From: Cannabis sativa
Taxonomy: Eukaryota; Streptophyta; Magnoliopsida; Rosales; Cannabaceae
Assembly: GCF_029168945.1 (NCBI RefSeq)
Contig: NC_083602.1
Location: forward strand, 76,156,600-76,220,599
Direction of reading: 5' to 3'
Length of the DNA: 64,000 nt
Shown here one piece after another: positions 1 to 9,672 of the stretch. The first letter of the stretch is position 1; each line of letters opens with the position of its first letter. The position numbers and the translations under genes are program-made. Below the pieces are notes generated by a model that had not been told where the DNA came from, ran no database searches, and was given only the letters and a program-made list of their open reading frames with translations.

Positions 1-1060
1 CCCTTTGCAGAGAAAGAACGTTTGACATTCTTCCTTCAAGGCAAGATTCACAAACGGGTAATTGACCCAAGACGACATTTTTCAATGGACCGTCTTTGGT
101 TAACCTATGAAATCTGTCATAGCCTATATGACCTAATCGTAAATGCCATAGATAAGTTTCATCATCATTACCAATCTCTTTTCTTTTATGGTTTCTAGGT
201 TTAACAACATTGAAAAGTTCATTGTTAAGTGCGATTTGTATTTCTGGTCTTAAAACATAAAGCCCTTGTTCCATGTGAGCAACACATAATTGAAATCCAT
301 TACGAGAAATTGTGCAAATAGAACTCGAAAAATTCAATTTATAAAATTGTGTTTGTAAACATGAAACACTAATCAAGTTTCTACTAAAATTAGGAATAAA
401 CAAAACATTGTCTAAAACTAAAAATTTCTTCTGAAACTTGAGGCGGGCTCTTCCTTTAGCTTGGACCGATACTAACTCGCCATTTCCAACTTTGAGCTTC
501 AACTCCTCTGGATTTAGATAATCCCAAGTTTCAAGCAGCTGCAATGAAGAACAAACATGGTTAGTAGATCCAGAATCAACAATCCAGAAGGATTTGTCAT
601 TTTCTAAAACACATGATTCAAAAACAAAAGCATTACCTTCATTCGAATTGTTTAGAAGTCTGGGACATCGTTCTTCTTGATGTCCCTTCTCATTACAATT
701 TGAACATTGAAGTGTATTACCATCAATTGTACTTGAAGAAGCAGCATTGTTAGAAGCTTCATACTTAATTCTTTTCCTCTTACTCAAGTTTGCAAATCCG
801 GGGGGTGGCCCCTTTGCAGGTAAGTTCTGTTCATAAGCTCGCAATTCTGCTTCTAGCTTATCCATGTCGGATGAGTTAAAATTGTTGATCATATAAGATA
901 CAACAAATCCATTATACTCAGGAGGAAGACTATTAAGTATGAAATGAACCCATTGTTCTCTCGATAATTCAATTCCAAGCAAGTTTGCTTTCTGAAATTT
1001 CAGATTCATCATTAACAAGTGTGAGTTAATCACATAATCTTGATTACTTTCCACTGTGCT
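1..1060 (-). pseudogene. Ty1/copia gag-protease-pre-integrase fragment
   Basis: The minus strand reads as the middle of a copia polyprotein entering from about 1060 and leaving the window at base 1. In order it shows a copia gag C-terminal part (SLPPEYNGFV region near 920-960), a CCHC zinc knuckle (CSNCNEKGHQEERC, 665-706), the aspartic protease signature DSGSTNH (about 555-575), and a GAG-pre-integrase domain (LWHLRLGHIG near 130-160, then a CESCLEG motif near 35-50). The gag start and the 5' untranslated region are missing: coding sequence joins straight to LTR-like sequence near 1040-1060. The motif after CESCLEG continues only in another frame, which indicates a 1-bp deletion near base 25-30. 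Family assignment is firm; the element cannot be functional. Confidence 0.85.
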
Positions 1061-1253
1061 GACGACACAATAAATAAGAATATCAATGTGATAAGGATTT
1101 GGATGAATTTATAAATCAAATAAACATATAAATGGTCACATGAACCAAACGACATACTAAATAAGTGATGAAAATATTTCTGTATCTTTATTGATAATTG
1201 AATGACAAAGATTACATTGAAATTGAGTTTTATTTAGGGCACAAAGCCCAACA
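1040..1253 (-). repeat. Truncated copia 5' LTR end
   Basis: The right end reads TTTTATTTAGGGC followed by AAAGCCCAACA, matching the ends of the LARD LTRs elsewhere in the window (for example 11530-11561). Homology extends back to the motif CTGTGCTGACGACACAATAAA at 1057-1077, where it meets copia coding sequence. In minus orientation this is the start of a 5' LTR, with the rest of the LTR and the primer site deleted. Confidence 0.65.
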
Positions 1254-1263
1254 TTAACATGTA

Positions 1264-2553
1264 TGTTGATTATAGTCTATAATCTAACACCCTAAATATG
1301 AATTTCCTAATATCATGAAATAAACACATAAGAGATTAAAAAATTTTTACATTGATGGCAGCGGAATAATAATGACTCATTCCGTTCAGATCTCGAGCTT
1401 TGATTACTTTCTGTAGCAAAGCATTATCAAGATCTGAACCTGTTCTTTCCTTCAATTTGGTTAACCACAACCTTCCACACTATGATTGAGTACTTGACTT
1501 GATATGAGTGGACATAGTACTCTATCACTAAAGGCTTAGAAATTGATGAAGAACAAGGAGAGGAATTCGAAATACTAAGGAAAGAGGCTCTCTTTTACTA
1601 GTTGTTTGACAAAAAATAAAAACTAGCTTATGTGAAATGGATGAGAATGAGAGCATCTTATTCCTTTTAGAGTATTTCAACTAGGGTTTAGAATTTATAT
1701 TATATGGATTAAAAAAGATAAAATAATAGGCAAAAATCACTAAGTGGCCGGCCCACACAAGTTGAATTCCACTAGTTACAATTTTGTCACTTTATTTCAT
1801 AATTCATATTTTCTTTCAATAATGTCATATTTTCCAATTTCAATCCTATAAATGTCAGAACTATTTATTTAATAATTATAATTAATATCAAGCCAAACTC
1901 GAAGGAAATCATCGTTTCACTTTTAAATACTTATAGAAGCTACATATTTTATATCTATGATTAGCGCTCCCACTTAATTGTACTATTATGTTCCTAAGAT
2001 GTAAGTATTGGCCCGAACCAATTGGTCAGCTTTAACGAACAACTCTAAGAACATAAATAACACAGTTGAGATCGAACCTAACCATATCAGGATTAAGATC
2101 TATAGACCTAAGATCAACTAACTAATGTTGACTTAGATAGATATAACGGTAAGTTTATGATATCTTATCTAAGTTCAATATTGGTCTAGTTCGATGTACA
2201 CTCCATACATCTGATCCTAGCATACTTTGTCAATATCTTGGAAATGACATAACACTTATCCAAGGTGTAAGTAAACTTTATCGTTGATTATCATGTCAGT
2301 CTAAATTCAGTGTACTAACAAATCATGGGACATATACTTTGAAACATATAAGCATGATTATATTCCATTGTGTTGACAACAATATAATCATGAATAACTA
2401 TATATTCTGGATTTAATAAAATTTATACATTGAGCATATAATAATAAAATAAATCATGTGAACCATGCAACATAAAATGATTTCTAATCTTTTATTAATT
2501 AGTAAATCTGATTATATTGAAATGGGTTTTATTTAGGGCATAAAATCCCAACA
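1264..2553 (-). repeat. Diverged copia-type LTR (solo or 5' LTR)
   Basis: This stretch of about 1.29 kb resembles the LARD LTR along its length. It has ACACCCTAAATATGAA near 1289, a GCAGCGGAATAAT block followed by CCGTTCAGAT near 1362-1390, TTTGATTACTTTCTGTAGCA near 1397, and the terminus TTTATTTAGGGCATAAAAT then CCCAACA at 2553. It is shorter than the roughly 1.89-kb LARD LTRs and clearly diverged, so it is a related but separate family or an older member. The left edge is approximate (TGTTGATTATAG at 1264), and I found no target duplication. Confidence 0.65.
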
Positions 2554-2597
2554 CCTCCATCAATTGAATATGTTTCCAGAAGACCGTAGTTCCTAAG

Positions 2598-2637
2598 CTG
2601 ATTTGGCCTTTGGTCTACTGATTTGGCCTTTGGTCTA
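2598..2637. repeat. 20-bp perfect tandem duplication
   Basis: CTGATTTGGCCTTTGGTCTA occurs twice in a row (2598-2617 and 2618-2637). It shifts the frame of the antisense ORF relic, so it is a late mutation in that relic. Confidence 0.95.
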
Positions 2638-2665
2638 TCTCCCAGATAGAATCATTGAGAACTAA

Positions 2666-2977
2666 GGTGGCATTTGGTTGGAGGTAATGAAATAGAATGG
2701 AATGGAAAGGAAACAATTTTCATTCCATTCCTTTGTTTGGTTGCATTTTAAAGTATTGGAATGACATTCCAATGGAATGCTCTTTCCACCATTTTGGTGG
2801 AATGGCTATTCCATTTTAAAAAGGAAGGAATGACCATTCCAATGTAACAAGAAAAAAAATTATTTATTTATTTATCAATTTTTTTATGCATTTTAAATTT
2901 TATTCCATTCCATTCTTATTCATATTCGCATTCCCATTCCTATTCCTATATTTCATTCCTCCCAACCAAACGCCTCC
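2666..2977. mobile_element. PIF/Harbinger (Tourist-like) MITE, 312 bp
   Basis: Imperfect terminal inverted repeats GGTGGCATTTGGTTGGAGG (left) and CCTCCCAACCAAACGCCTCC (right) enclose a non-coding body full of ATTCCATTCC-type repeats. Both ends are flanked by the trinucleotide TAA (2663-2665 and 2978-2980), the target duplication typical of Harbinger elements. It sits inside the antisense ORF relic and adds a spurious tail to it. Confidence 0.9.
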
Positions 2978-3337
2978 TAAAGGAATTGAAGACACAACGT
3001 GGGTGCCCTTACGATATCGCTTGGATCGAATGGATTTGGAAGGTCTCTCATCTAGAATGGGGTCTTTGAGGTCCCCCTCTGCAGGAGGTACTTCTATGGG
3101 AAATGTCTTAGGAATCTCTTCAAGATTCACTAAGACCGACTGGAAATTGCTGCCTTCACCAAACACTAAAAAATTAGTAGGAAAGTCCAAGCACTCAATA
3201 CCCTACATCCAAATGACAAATATGGTACCTAGGGAAGCCACCCCAAGACTGCTAGGAGAGGTCCCCTCTGGAATCGTCACCACCAAGGTCACTACCTTCA
3301 AGTATCTTGCTATGGTAACGAATCAGGAACCCAACAT

Positions 3338-3371
<34 letters not shown>

Positions 3372-3372
3372 A
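3338..3372. repeat. (CAA)n microsatellite
   Basis: About eleven CAA units in a row. The apparent polyglutamine tract on the plus strand is a product of this repeat and not evidence for a gene. Confidence 0.95.
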
Positions 3373-4010
3373 GCCCAAATTCTCTCTTCTACAGATGAAG
3401 CAAAACGAGTACGCATAATAAATCAAGAAGGGCGTACTCAAAGAGATTACTGATAACTCAAAAATATTTAGCCTAATTCTCTGAACCAAAAAATCCTAAA
3501 TAACAAGCATGCATCTCAAACCAAACATAAAGGAAAATACCTCTTCAAAGCCCCAACCCCAAAGGTGTTCCCTAATGAATCAGGCAAGCTAATTCTAGAC
3601 ACAAATAACCCTAATTCCTAAAATTAAACCCTACGCATGAAAAGTGGCCGATTCCCTCAAATACGAGGACTATATTTCAATTAAGCCTTGGAAAAAATAG
3701 TTTAAAAGCTGAGGAATACTTACTTGTAATACGGATTAAGAAATGGAGATGACGGTTGTGCCACTAGAATTTTGCTGCTTGGTTGGCGACGGTGGCTCTC
3801 CTAGCTCCGACAGCAGGATGGCTCGAGATGACGACGGGCATCAAGGAAATACAACGACGAAGTTGGGAAAGTAGGGGTTGAGGTTGGTTTAAAGAGGTGT
3901 GAGAGGGCTAAAATTTTTGGGCAAGAGGTTTGTCTGAGAAGAGTTTTTCTTTGGGCGAAAGGTTGTTGGTAAAGTAAGGAAAGAAAATAGTTTCAATCAC
4001 CAAAAACCCC

Positions 4011-4020
4011 ATTTATATGG
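4011..4020 (-). promoter_or_regulatory. TATA box of the relic antisense gene
   Basis: The minus strand reads CCATATAAAT. It lies about 440 bp from the LTR and points away from it, toward the antisense ORF. A transcribed-looking GC-richer leader follows (about 3770-3980), then a GTAAGT donor near 3724. The placement mirrors the TATA box at 15034 in the intact Tat element. Confidence 0.4.
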
Positions 4021-4457
4021 GTGGCAACGGTTGGAATGTTTTTAAAATGCATGGTCTAGATCGAATTGATTGAGGGCTAAATCATTCAACGGTTGGGGAT
4101 ACGAAAGATTGACATTTAATGTGTCTAAAGGAAGAGAATAAAGTGTTTATTACTCATCATTTCGTGGCAGCTTCCCTAATATACCTAAGGCCAGACGTCT
4201 TTCCAAAACCAGCCATCATTTGTTTCCACTGAGAAATGCGCCTAAAATGCAGAGTGTGAGTTTCACAACTCCATTGACCAAGCACCACGCTTCAACGAGT
4301 CATCAATAATATCGCCTAACTTGTAGGTACTTAACGTGCTACGAAAGATCCCTTCCACCTCCTGATGGTTGGTCCGCGAGTTAGATACATGAAACGAACA
4401 TCCGAGGGAAGGCTGCAAGCTCCCAATACTCTCAAGTCCTGAGAGCTTAGGGGTAAA

Positions 4458-5330
4458 TGTTATCCCTATTCCCGGATGTGTTTTACATGGAAGTAATGGA
4501 AAGGTGCCGCGTTGGATTAAATATTGATATCATAAACCTTCCCCTAAACAAGGTTATGGAAGGTGTTGAAATACTCAGAAGAATGCTTCTCCAGCGAAGG
4601 CTGACGTGATTATGGAGATTCTCATCTTATGCTTCCGCTATTGGGAGTGAATGGGAGTCACATATGCTCTAGGATGATAGCGGATTGGCCGATCCAGGAA
4701 GACCTTAGCCAAACCTCCTGAAACTCCGTAAGGCCTAATCTGGAGCTAAGCCCGTTGGTTACATATCTTCTGACACCAAATCATATTCTGTCCCATGCGT
4801 CAGACCATGGTTGTGCACGTACGTGCCTCTATAGTGCTTATTGTCCAACGACTTGTCTAGGCAATGGCTTAGACAAGGAGAAACCTTTGAGCGACACGTG
4901 TTAAGACCCTAACGAGATATCTTGTGTTGATCGAGCACCACACGATGGGAAAACTACTTACCTTTGTGTTTTTGGCCCTTTTTGCGTGTTGAGTAAGGAA
5001 CCCTAGGTGAGTAAAGGGTATGCCTTACTCACATGTGTGCCTACAAATATGTTTATTTTTTATGTAGAGAGAGTGAACAATTTTTATTTACAAAACCTCT
5101 ACTAAGATTCTTAGAGAGTTTTCTTCTTTGAGAGAAATAAAAGGAATACAAAGTTACCATTGTAAATACTTGTAATACTTAAACACTCGCCTGCAAGGCT
5201 AATACAAAGAACTCGTGGATTAAAGATTGTTAACGCTCGAACCACGTAAAAAAATCCATTTGTTTATCATTTATTGTTTTATATTTTCCTTACGCTCTAA
5301 TTAATCAGTTTTCAAAAATCTCGATAAACA
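4458..5330 (+). repeat. Tat-type gypsy 3' LTR, 873 bp
   Basis: It starts TGTTATCCC right after the polypurine tract and ends CTCGATAAACA. Near the 3' end it has the string ACTCGTGGATTAAAG ... TTAACGCTCGAACCACGTAA (about 5211-5248). This parallels ACTCGTGGACTAAGGC ... TTAACGCCCCAACCACGTAA in the minus strand of the LTRs at 13915-14702 and 44888-45675. No primer binding site follows it, so it is a 3' or solo LTR. Confidence 0.7.
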
Positions 5331-5374
5331 GTATATATATCAAACTGAAAGTAAAAGATGAAAAGATTGTTTAC

Positions 5375-5518
5375 CTCTTGAAGCCTATCAAATAATTTAG
5401 AGTGTAGTCGAACGATATCATTCGGTATAAAACATATCGTATACATAGACTGTTTTATCCTAAGGACGTCGTGATTGCTAGACTGTTGTACACACTTCGG
5501 GGCAGAACCACAAAATAT
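5375..5518 (-). other. Orphan 144-bp exon candidate
   Basis: On the minus strand a T-rich tract ending TTTAAG (acceptor, AG at 5519-5520) is followed by exactly 48 open codons. These include CGSAPKCVQQSSNHDVL and FIPNDIVRLHSKLFDRLQE. A clean donor GAG/GTAAAC (GT at 5373-5374) follows. Both ends are phase 0. I do not recognise the protein. Any next exon would lie left of the gypsy LTR that ends at 5330. Alternatives are an alternative terminal exon of the uL18-family gene on the same strand, or a chance open stretch. Confidence 0.35.
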
Positions 5519-5806
5519 CTTAAAAAAAAAAAACAACTAAGTCAGAATTTTCTATCAGTAACTCATTCCAGCTTTATTATTTTAAATTCGGTATAACAGT
5601 ATATTACATAATTTTTAACTAATGTTTTATAGTGATTTCACTATATGACAATTTATTTTGAAAGAAGCACCTAATCATTTGTATGCCCTTAAATGAAGCC
5701 CACGGATCAACTCTTTTTCACATCTATGGCTATGAATGAATGACACCTTTGTAAAACACAACTAGATTCAAAAGAGTCATTTAGTAATAAAAGAAAACCA
5801 ACCAAG

Positions 5807-7117
5807 TCAATCAAGATAAATCTTAACATCAATTCCATTATCGATAAGAGATTGAACAACAGCCCTGATCTTCCCTTCAAACTTGTCCCTGTCTCTTGGA
5901 GTGTAAGACGCAGTATAGACATCAGCTTCTCTTGCCCTCTCAGCCAAAATACTCCCAACGGCCAAACATGCAGGTATGTCTGATCTGGACCTGAGAACCG
6001 CTTTTATGTCCTTAGAGTTCGTGCCAGCAACTGCAACCTGCCTACTTGTCACCCTGTGAGTAAGGGAAGCTGTCACAAATCGCTTCGAGATTAGCACATC
6101 GAGTGTAAATGGTTCCATGTACGCCTCTGTACGTTGTTTGAATGATACATGTTTCTGTGGATTTTTTGACTTCTTCTCCTTCTTGTAAGTGTACGGTCGG
6201 CTGTTGTTGTCATCAAGGAAATCTTCTACCCCAAAAAAGCTTCTTGGTGCAGAATGAACCTTCATCATTGAAAAGTTAGAAAACTTGGTGTGATAGGAAG
6301 AAACTATTTTTACTACATATCAAATGAACATCTAGGACTGCAGCCAGTTAGAAATTTTGGCTCTTAACAAACACAATAACAAAAGAATATGTCCAACAAA
6401 TCATGAAGATGAAACGAAATCAGACGAGGGATAGCAGTACACTTAGAAGAAGATAACAAGGAGCAAACAGAAAACCAACCCAAAATGCCATTAAATAACA
6501 GTCTTGATGGAAACTGCAAAACATTTATACGAAAAACATCTAAACACACTTTTGGGAAGACGAGTATATCACTGCCTTTGGGAAGTCTGACAGACATTTA
6601 TATGATCACCATCACTGCTTTTTCACTACTCTAAGAGGAAGAATAAGCGAAAATTTAATGCATCAGATACAAGATGGCAAAAAATTTCTTATCAGATGAC
6701 ATCCCAATCACAAAACTCAAACTAAAACTAGAATTCCACAAATGCTTTTCTTTCTCAATTATCAAATTCAGGCACCACAACTCACGAGTGTATAACACTA
6801 TAAAAAAAACGTCATGACCACACCACATCATTCTTTCTAGCTTGCAACTATTTATTGGAAGTTCAAATCAAGTAACGAAGAACATAAATATCCTCCACTA
6901 CCAATTCCTAGTGTAGTGCCAAAACAGACAATAGAAGCTGTGATGTTAGTCTGATTACAAAAACTCCAGAAAATAATAAGAATCTAGAAAAAGATTGGAG
7001 GTGTACCTGTCCGTTGTGGATACCAATTGCAGGCACGTAAAAGCAGCTCCTAAGTTTCTCTCCTATATGCCCATAAACCCCTTTGTTCCAGGCATTTCCT
7101 AGAGCCTGCTTCAACAT
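5807..7117 (-). CDS. uL18-family (ribosomal L18p/L5e) protein, probably mitochondrial; two coding exons
   Basis: The coding sequence joins exon 7117-7007 and exon 6283-5807, giving 195 residues. The donor is CAG/GTACAC (GT at 7005-7006) and the acceptor is CCAAG (AG at 6284-6285). Both are phase 0, so the frame runs through. Exon 2 carries the L18p/L5e signature: RQVAVAGTNSKDIKAVLRS, DIPACLAVGSILAERAREAD, then a C-terminus ending GIDVKIYLD. This matches the plant nuclear L18p/L5e family, whose members bind 5S rRNA or act as L18-like proteins in organelle ribosomes. Exon 1 (MLKQALGNAWNKGVYGH...) is basic and lacks acidic residues early on, as expected of a mitochondrial presequence. I chose the ATG at 7117 because the codons just upstream offer only GTG. 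A Met-Met at 6268 is an alternative start that would drop the presequence. No stops or frameshifts: this is the one gene here that looks alive. Confidence 0.85.
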
Positions 7118-7771
7118 GTTCTTCACAGAAAAAGGGATCCACTTAAGCAGGAAAAAAGAAAAACAAAAAAAATCAATTCTTCAAATATTCAACCTGAAAA
7201 CCCAAAAAAAATAGACAAAATTTTCTCATCCAGACATTACGTCGTACAGGTGGAAGGCAATGCAAACAGAAAACACAAATTCTGCACAAACTTCTAACGG
7301 AAAAGAAAAGAGTCAAGTATTACCAGTATTTTATTTAATACTAGTTTGGACGCCGTGCGTTGCAATATAGTATAGAAATGAAAAATTATTTACAACTGCC
7401 ATATTTTTTTCTCTTCTCATGATAAAAATAAAGGACACACTAATATCAATATAACCATTTTGTTTACAACCATGCTTGTGCATCTGTTTAAGCATTATTT
7501 ATTTATTTATTATTATTTTGTTTGCTTGATTCAGCATTCCTTCCCTACAACTTCTGTAACGCAAGCTTTTGAGAACATCTCAATCACAATTTCGTTTACC
7601 CAATCTTATCAACCTGAAATATCTCTGTTTCAGCTTCATATCTATAAAAATTTCTCCTCACCTCTGTAAACCCACCCCGATCACCCCACCTCCGCGAATC
7701 CAATATGTGCCTTTCCCTTTGACCTTGCCTAACGTCGCACGCCCATTTGCTGGGTTCGTTCGTGTCTCACC
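7118..7771 (-). other. 5' leader and predicted 5'-UTR intron of the uL18-family gene
   Basis: A strong donor ATTCTG/GTGAGA (exon edge 7771) and acceptor TTTTCAG (next exon from 7193 to the ATG) predict a 577-bp leader intron at 7194-7770. Near 7340-7370 the intron holds a short GTTTGGACGCCGTGCGTTGCA string that looks like the end of a small repeat, but I could not define that element. Confidence 0.45.
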
Positions 7772-7880
7772 AGAATGATTGTCGGAAACAGCACCGTCGA
7801 TTGAAGGTGAAGTGAGGTCCCTTCGTCGGAAGAGTGTTAGAGGTCTTCGATGGTGGAAGAGGGAGTAGCGAAACAAGAAC

Positions 7881-7888
7881 TAGGGTTT
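7881..7888 (-). promoter_or_regulatory. Telo-box (AAACCCTA) at the uL18 gene leader
   Basis: The minus strand reads CAAACCCTAGTTC just upstream of the predicted first leader exon. Telo-boxes are a known feature of plant promoters and leaders of translation and ribosomal-protein genes, which fits the gene product. The CT-rich stretch upstream (about 7890-7920) fits a plant 5' UTR. Confidence 0.5.
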
Positions 7889-8048
7889 GAAGGAGGTTGA
7901 TGAAGACGAAAGAGAGGGAGAGTAAAAAAAAAAAACAAATAAGTACGAAAAATATTTTTTTTCTAATTTTACAATCATTTATGTTAATTTTTGGAAAATT
8001 CTACCATTATTGGACAGAGTGAGTTAAATTTTTTTTAACGTTTACATT

Positions 8049-8584
8049 TAGGGATGCACATTTCTCCCACGGGGATGGGCCAGCGGGGACCCGCCCCTAA
8101 TGGGGCGGGGATTCCCCGTCTAAATGGGGAACGGGGCGGGGACGGGGATCACTTTTTATCCCCGAATGTTAAACGGGGCGGGGACGGGGATCACACTCCC
8201 CGCTCCGACAGGGACCCGTTTAGTATTTTATCTTATATTTTAATAATATTTTATAATTTATAATTTATGTTTGCATTTTTTTTAATATATTAGTATATTT
8301 TTTATGAATTTTAAGTTATATTTTGGATAATAATTAGTTTATTGAATAATAATTAATGTGTAATATTTTAATTTTTATGTAGTTTAATATTTTTGTATAT
8401 TAAAAATTTTCTGTATAAACTTTATTTTATTATTAGGGGATTCCCCGCCCCGTCCCCGCCCCATTAGGGGATTCCCCGCCCCATCCCCGATGGGGAATAA
8501 GCGGGGATGGGGATTAAAATTCTTAACGGGGATGGGGATGGGGGGAGCACTCCCCGCCAATTCCCCGCCCCGTGTGCATCCCTA
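8049..8584. mobile_element. hAT-type MITE, 536 bp, G-rich ends
   Basis: Perfect 12-bp terminal inverted repeats TAGGGATGCACA / TGTGCATCCCTA are flanked by an exact 8-bp target duplication TTTACATT (8041-8048 and 8585-8592), which is diagnostic of hAT. About 150 bp at each end is built from GGGGATGGGGA / TCCCCGCCCC-type repeats, while the centre (about 8220-8435) is over 80% AT by eye. No transposase is encoded, so it is non-autonomous. Confidence 0.95.
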
Positions 8585-8592
8585 TTTACATT

Positions 8593-9667
8593 ATATTTAT
8601 TTAAAAATCATAAAAAGTTTAAAAACATTTAATATGTCGAAAACATACTTCAAATTGTTTGATTAAATTATTTTTTTAAATATTTATTTTGATGCATTAT
8701 TTATTTTAAACGGACCTTTAATATTTAAATATTTGAAAAGAATTTAGGCCACAAGTATTTAATAATAGAAAAAAGGTTACACAATTTGAACATCACTGTG
8801 TCTAATAAATGTGTGTAATTTGAATGTGTATCTACTCTTAAGACATGTTTACTAATAAGTAAGAGAAAAATAAGATATAAATTCCCTTATATTTGTGATA
8901 ACTTGATTAAATAAGGGATAAAATAAAGGGAGCTTCCCCACAAATTTTCTAAGGGACTTTTTGGAATGAGTTAATGCTAGTAAAGAAATAGTAATGTAAA
9001 ATATTATTATTTTTAGGCTTTATTCTTAGAATATTATTCATATAACTACCATTGAGGAGAGAAATGTTGATATCTTAAAAAAGATGAGTTTGAATTATTT
9101 CCTACCATTATATTAATTTAAGAGAAAAAAGCAGCAAAAATACTTAATGTTATAATTGTTATGGTTTAATATTCGAACTTTATTTTTGATGAAAAAATAC
9201 CCAAAGTCACAAAAAGTGTGCTTCCGTTAATACTTTCTTGTTATAGTTTCAATGTGTACACGTGTACGGTATATATTATTCACTTCTAAATATATTTTAA
9301 GCATTTACTATTTTAAGTTTAAAATCTTTATTATTATTAATTGTGAGAAAGATAAACACACATATTTATTTTTCTTTTCTAGAAAACAGTAAAACTAAAA
9401 ATTAAAAGAAATTTGCCACAAAATAAAATTAAAAAATATATTCAAAAGATATTGAAAAATTTAGCCCTAATTTATTCATCTTCTGTGACATAAGAAGAAG
9501 AAGAAGAAAAGTTGTTGTACTCAAAAAAAAAAAAAAAGAAGAAGAAGAAGTGAAGTTGTCGAAGAGGAAGAGCAATAGTCTCATTCTGATGATTGAAGAA
9601 ACAAGGTACATAGAAGGTGGAAAAGAGGGAGTCGCACGCAATGGTTGTTCGGGCTTTTGAAGAGGAA
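8593..9667. other. AT-rich spacer with (GAA)n microsatellite
   Basis: No gene or RNA is recognisable. AT-rich sequence is followed by a GAA/AAG repeat tract with a poly-A run (9493-9552). The last 30 bases (ATGGTTGTTCGGGC...) continue after the LARD-1 insertion at 50944 and might be an exon of whatever gene the insertion hit. Confidence 0.6.
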
Positions 9668-9672
9668 GCTCC

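Larger units (their letters stand above)
2554..3391 (-). pseudogene. Degraded antisense ORF of the Tat relic
   Basis: On the minus strand an open stretch runs from about 3207 down to 2981 (LDFPTNFLVFGEGSNFQ... region) and is then cut by a MITE at 2666-2977. Beyond the MITE the same reading resumes, but a 20-bp direct duplication at 2598-2637 throws it out of frame. There is also a stop near 3208. A plausible splice acceptor (TCTGTAG) lies near 3391 and a donor (GTAAGT) near 3724, so this looks like exon 2 of a spliced antisense gene. I recognise no protein family. The assignment as the Tat antisense gene rests on position and orientation, not on protein similarity. Confidence 0.4.
2554..5330 (+). 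mobile_element. 3' part of a decayed Tat-type Ty3/gypsy element
   Basis: The right boundary is a recognisable LTR (4458-5330) preceded by a polypurine tract (AGCTTAGGGGTAAA, 4444-4457) almost the same as that of the intact Tat element (AGGCTTGGGGGTAAA on the minus strand next to 14702). Left of it lies an antisense ORF relic on the minus strand with its own TATA-like box, the same arrangement as in the 13915-45675 element. Gag and pol are absent; the left edge abuts the copia LTR at 2553. The bases after the LTR, GTATA (5331-5335), would be the target duplication, but its partner is outside or lost. Confidence 0.6.

Noticed and set aside
2886..3398. Plus-strand 170-codon ORF ending in polyglutamine
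   Set aside because: It crosses a MITE boundary and a (CAA)n microsatellite. The minus strand is the better reading, and no protein family matches the plus strand.
7658..7876. Minus-strand 72-codon ORF upstream of the uL18-family gene
   Set aside because: It overlaps the predicted leader exon and intron donor; no domain. It is more likely untranslated leader.
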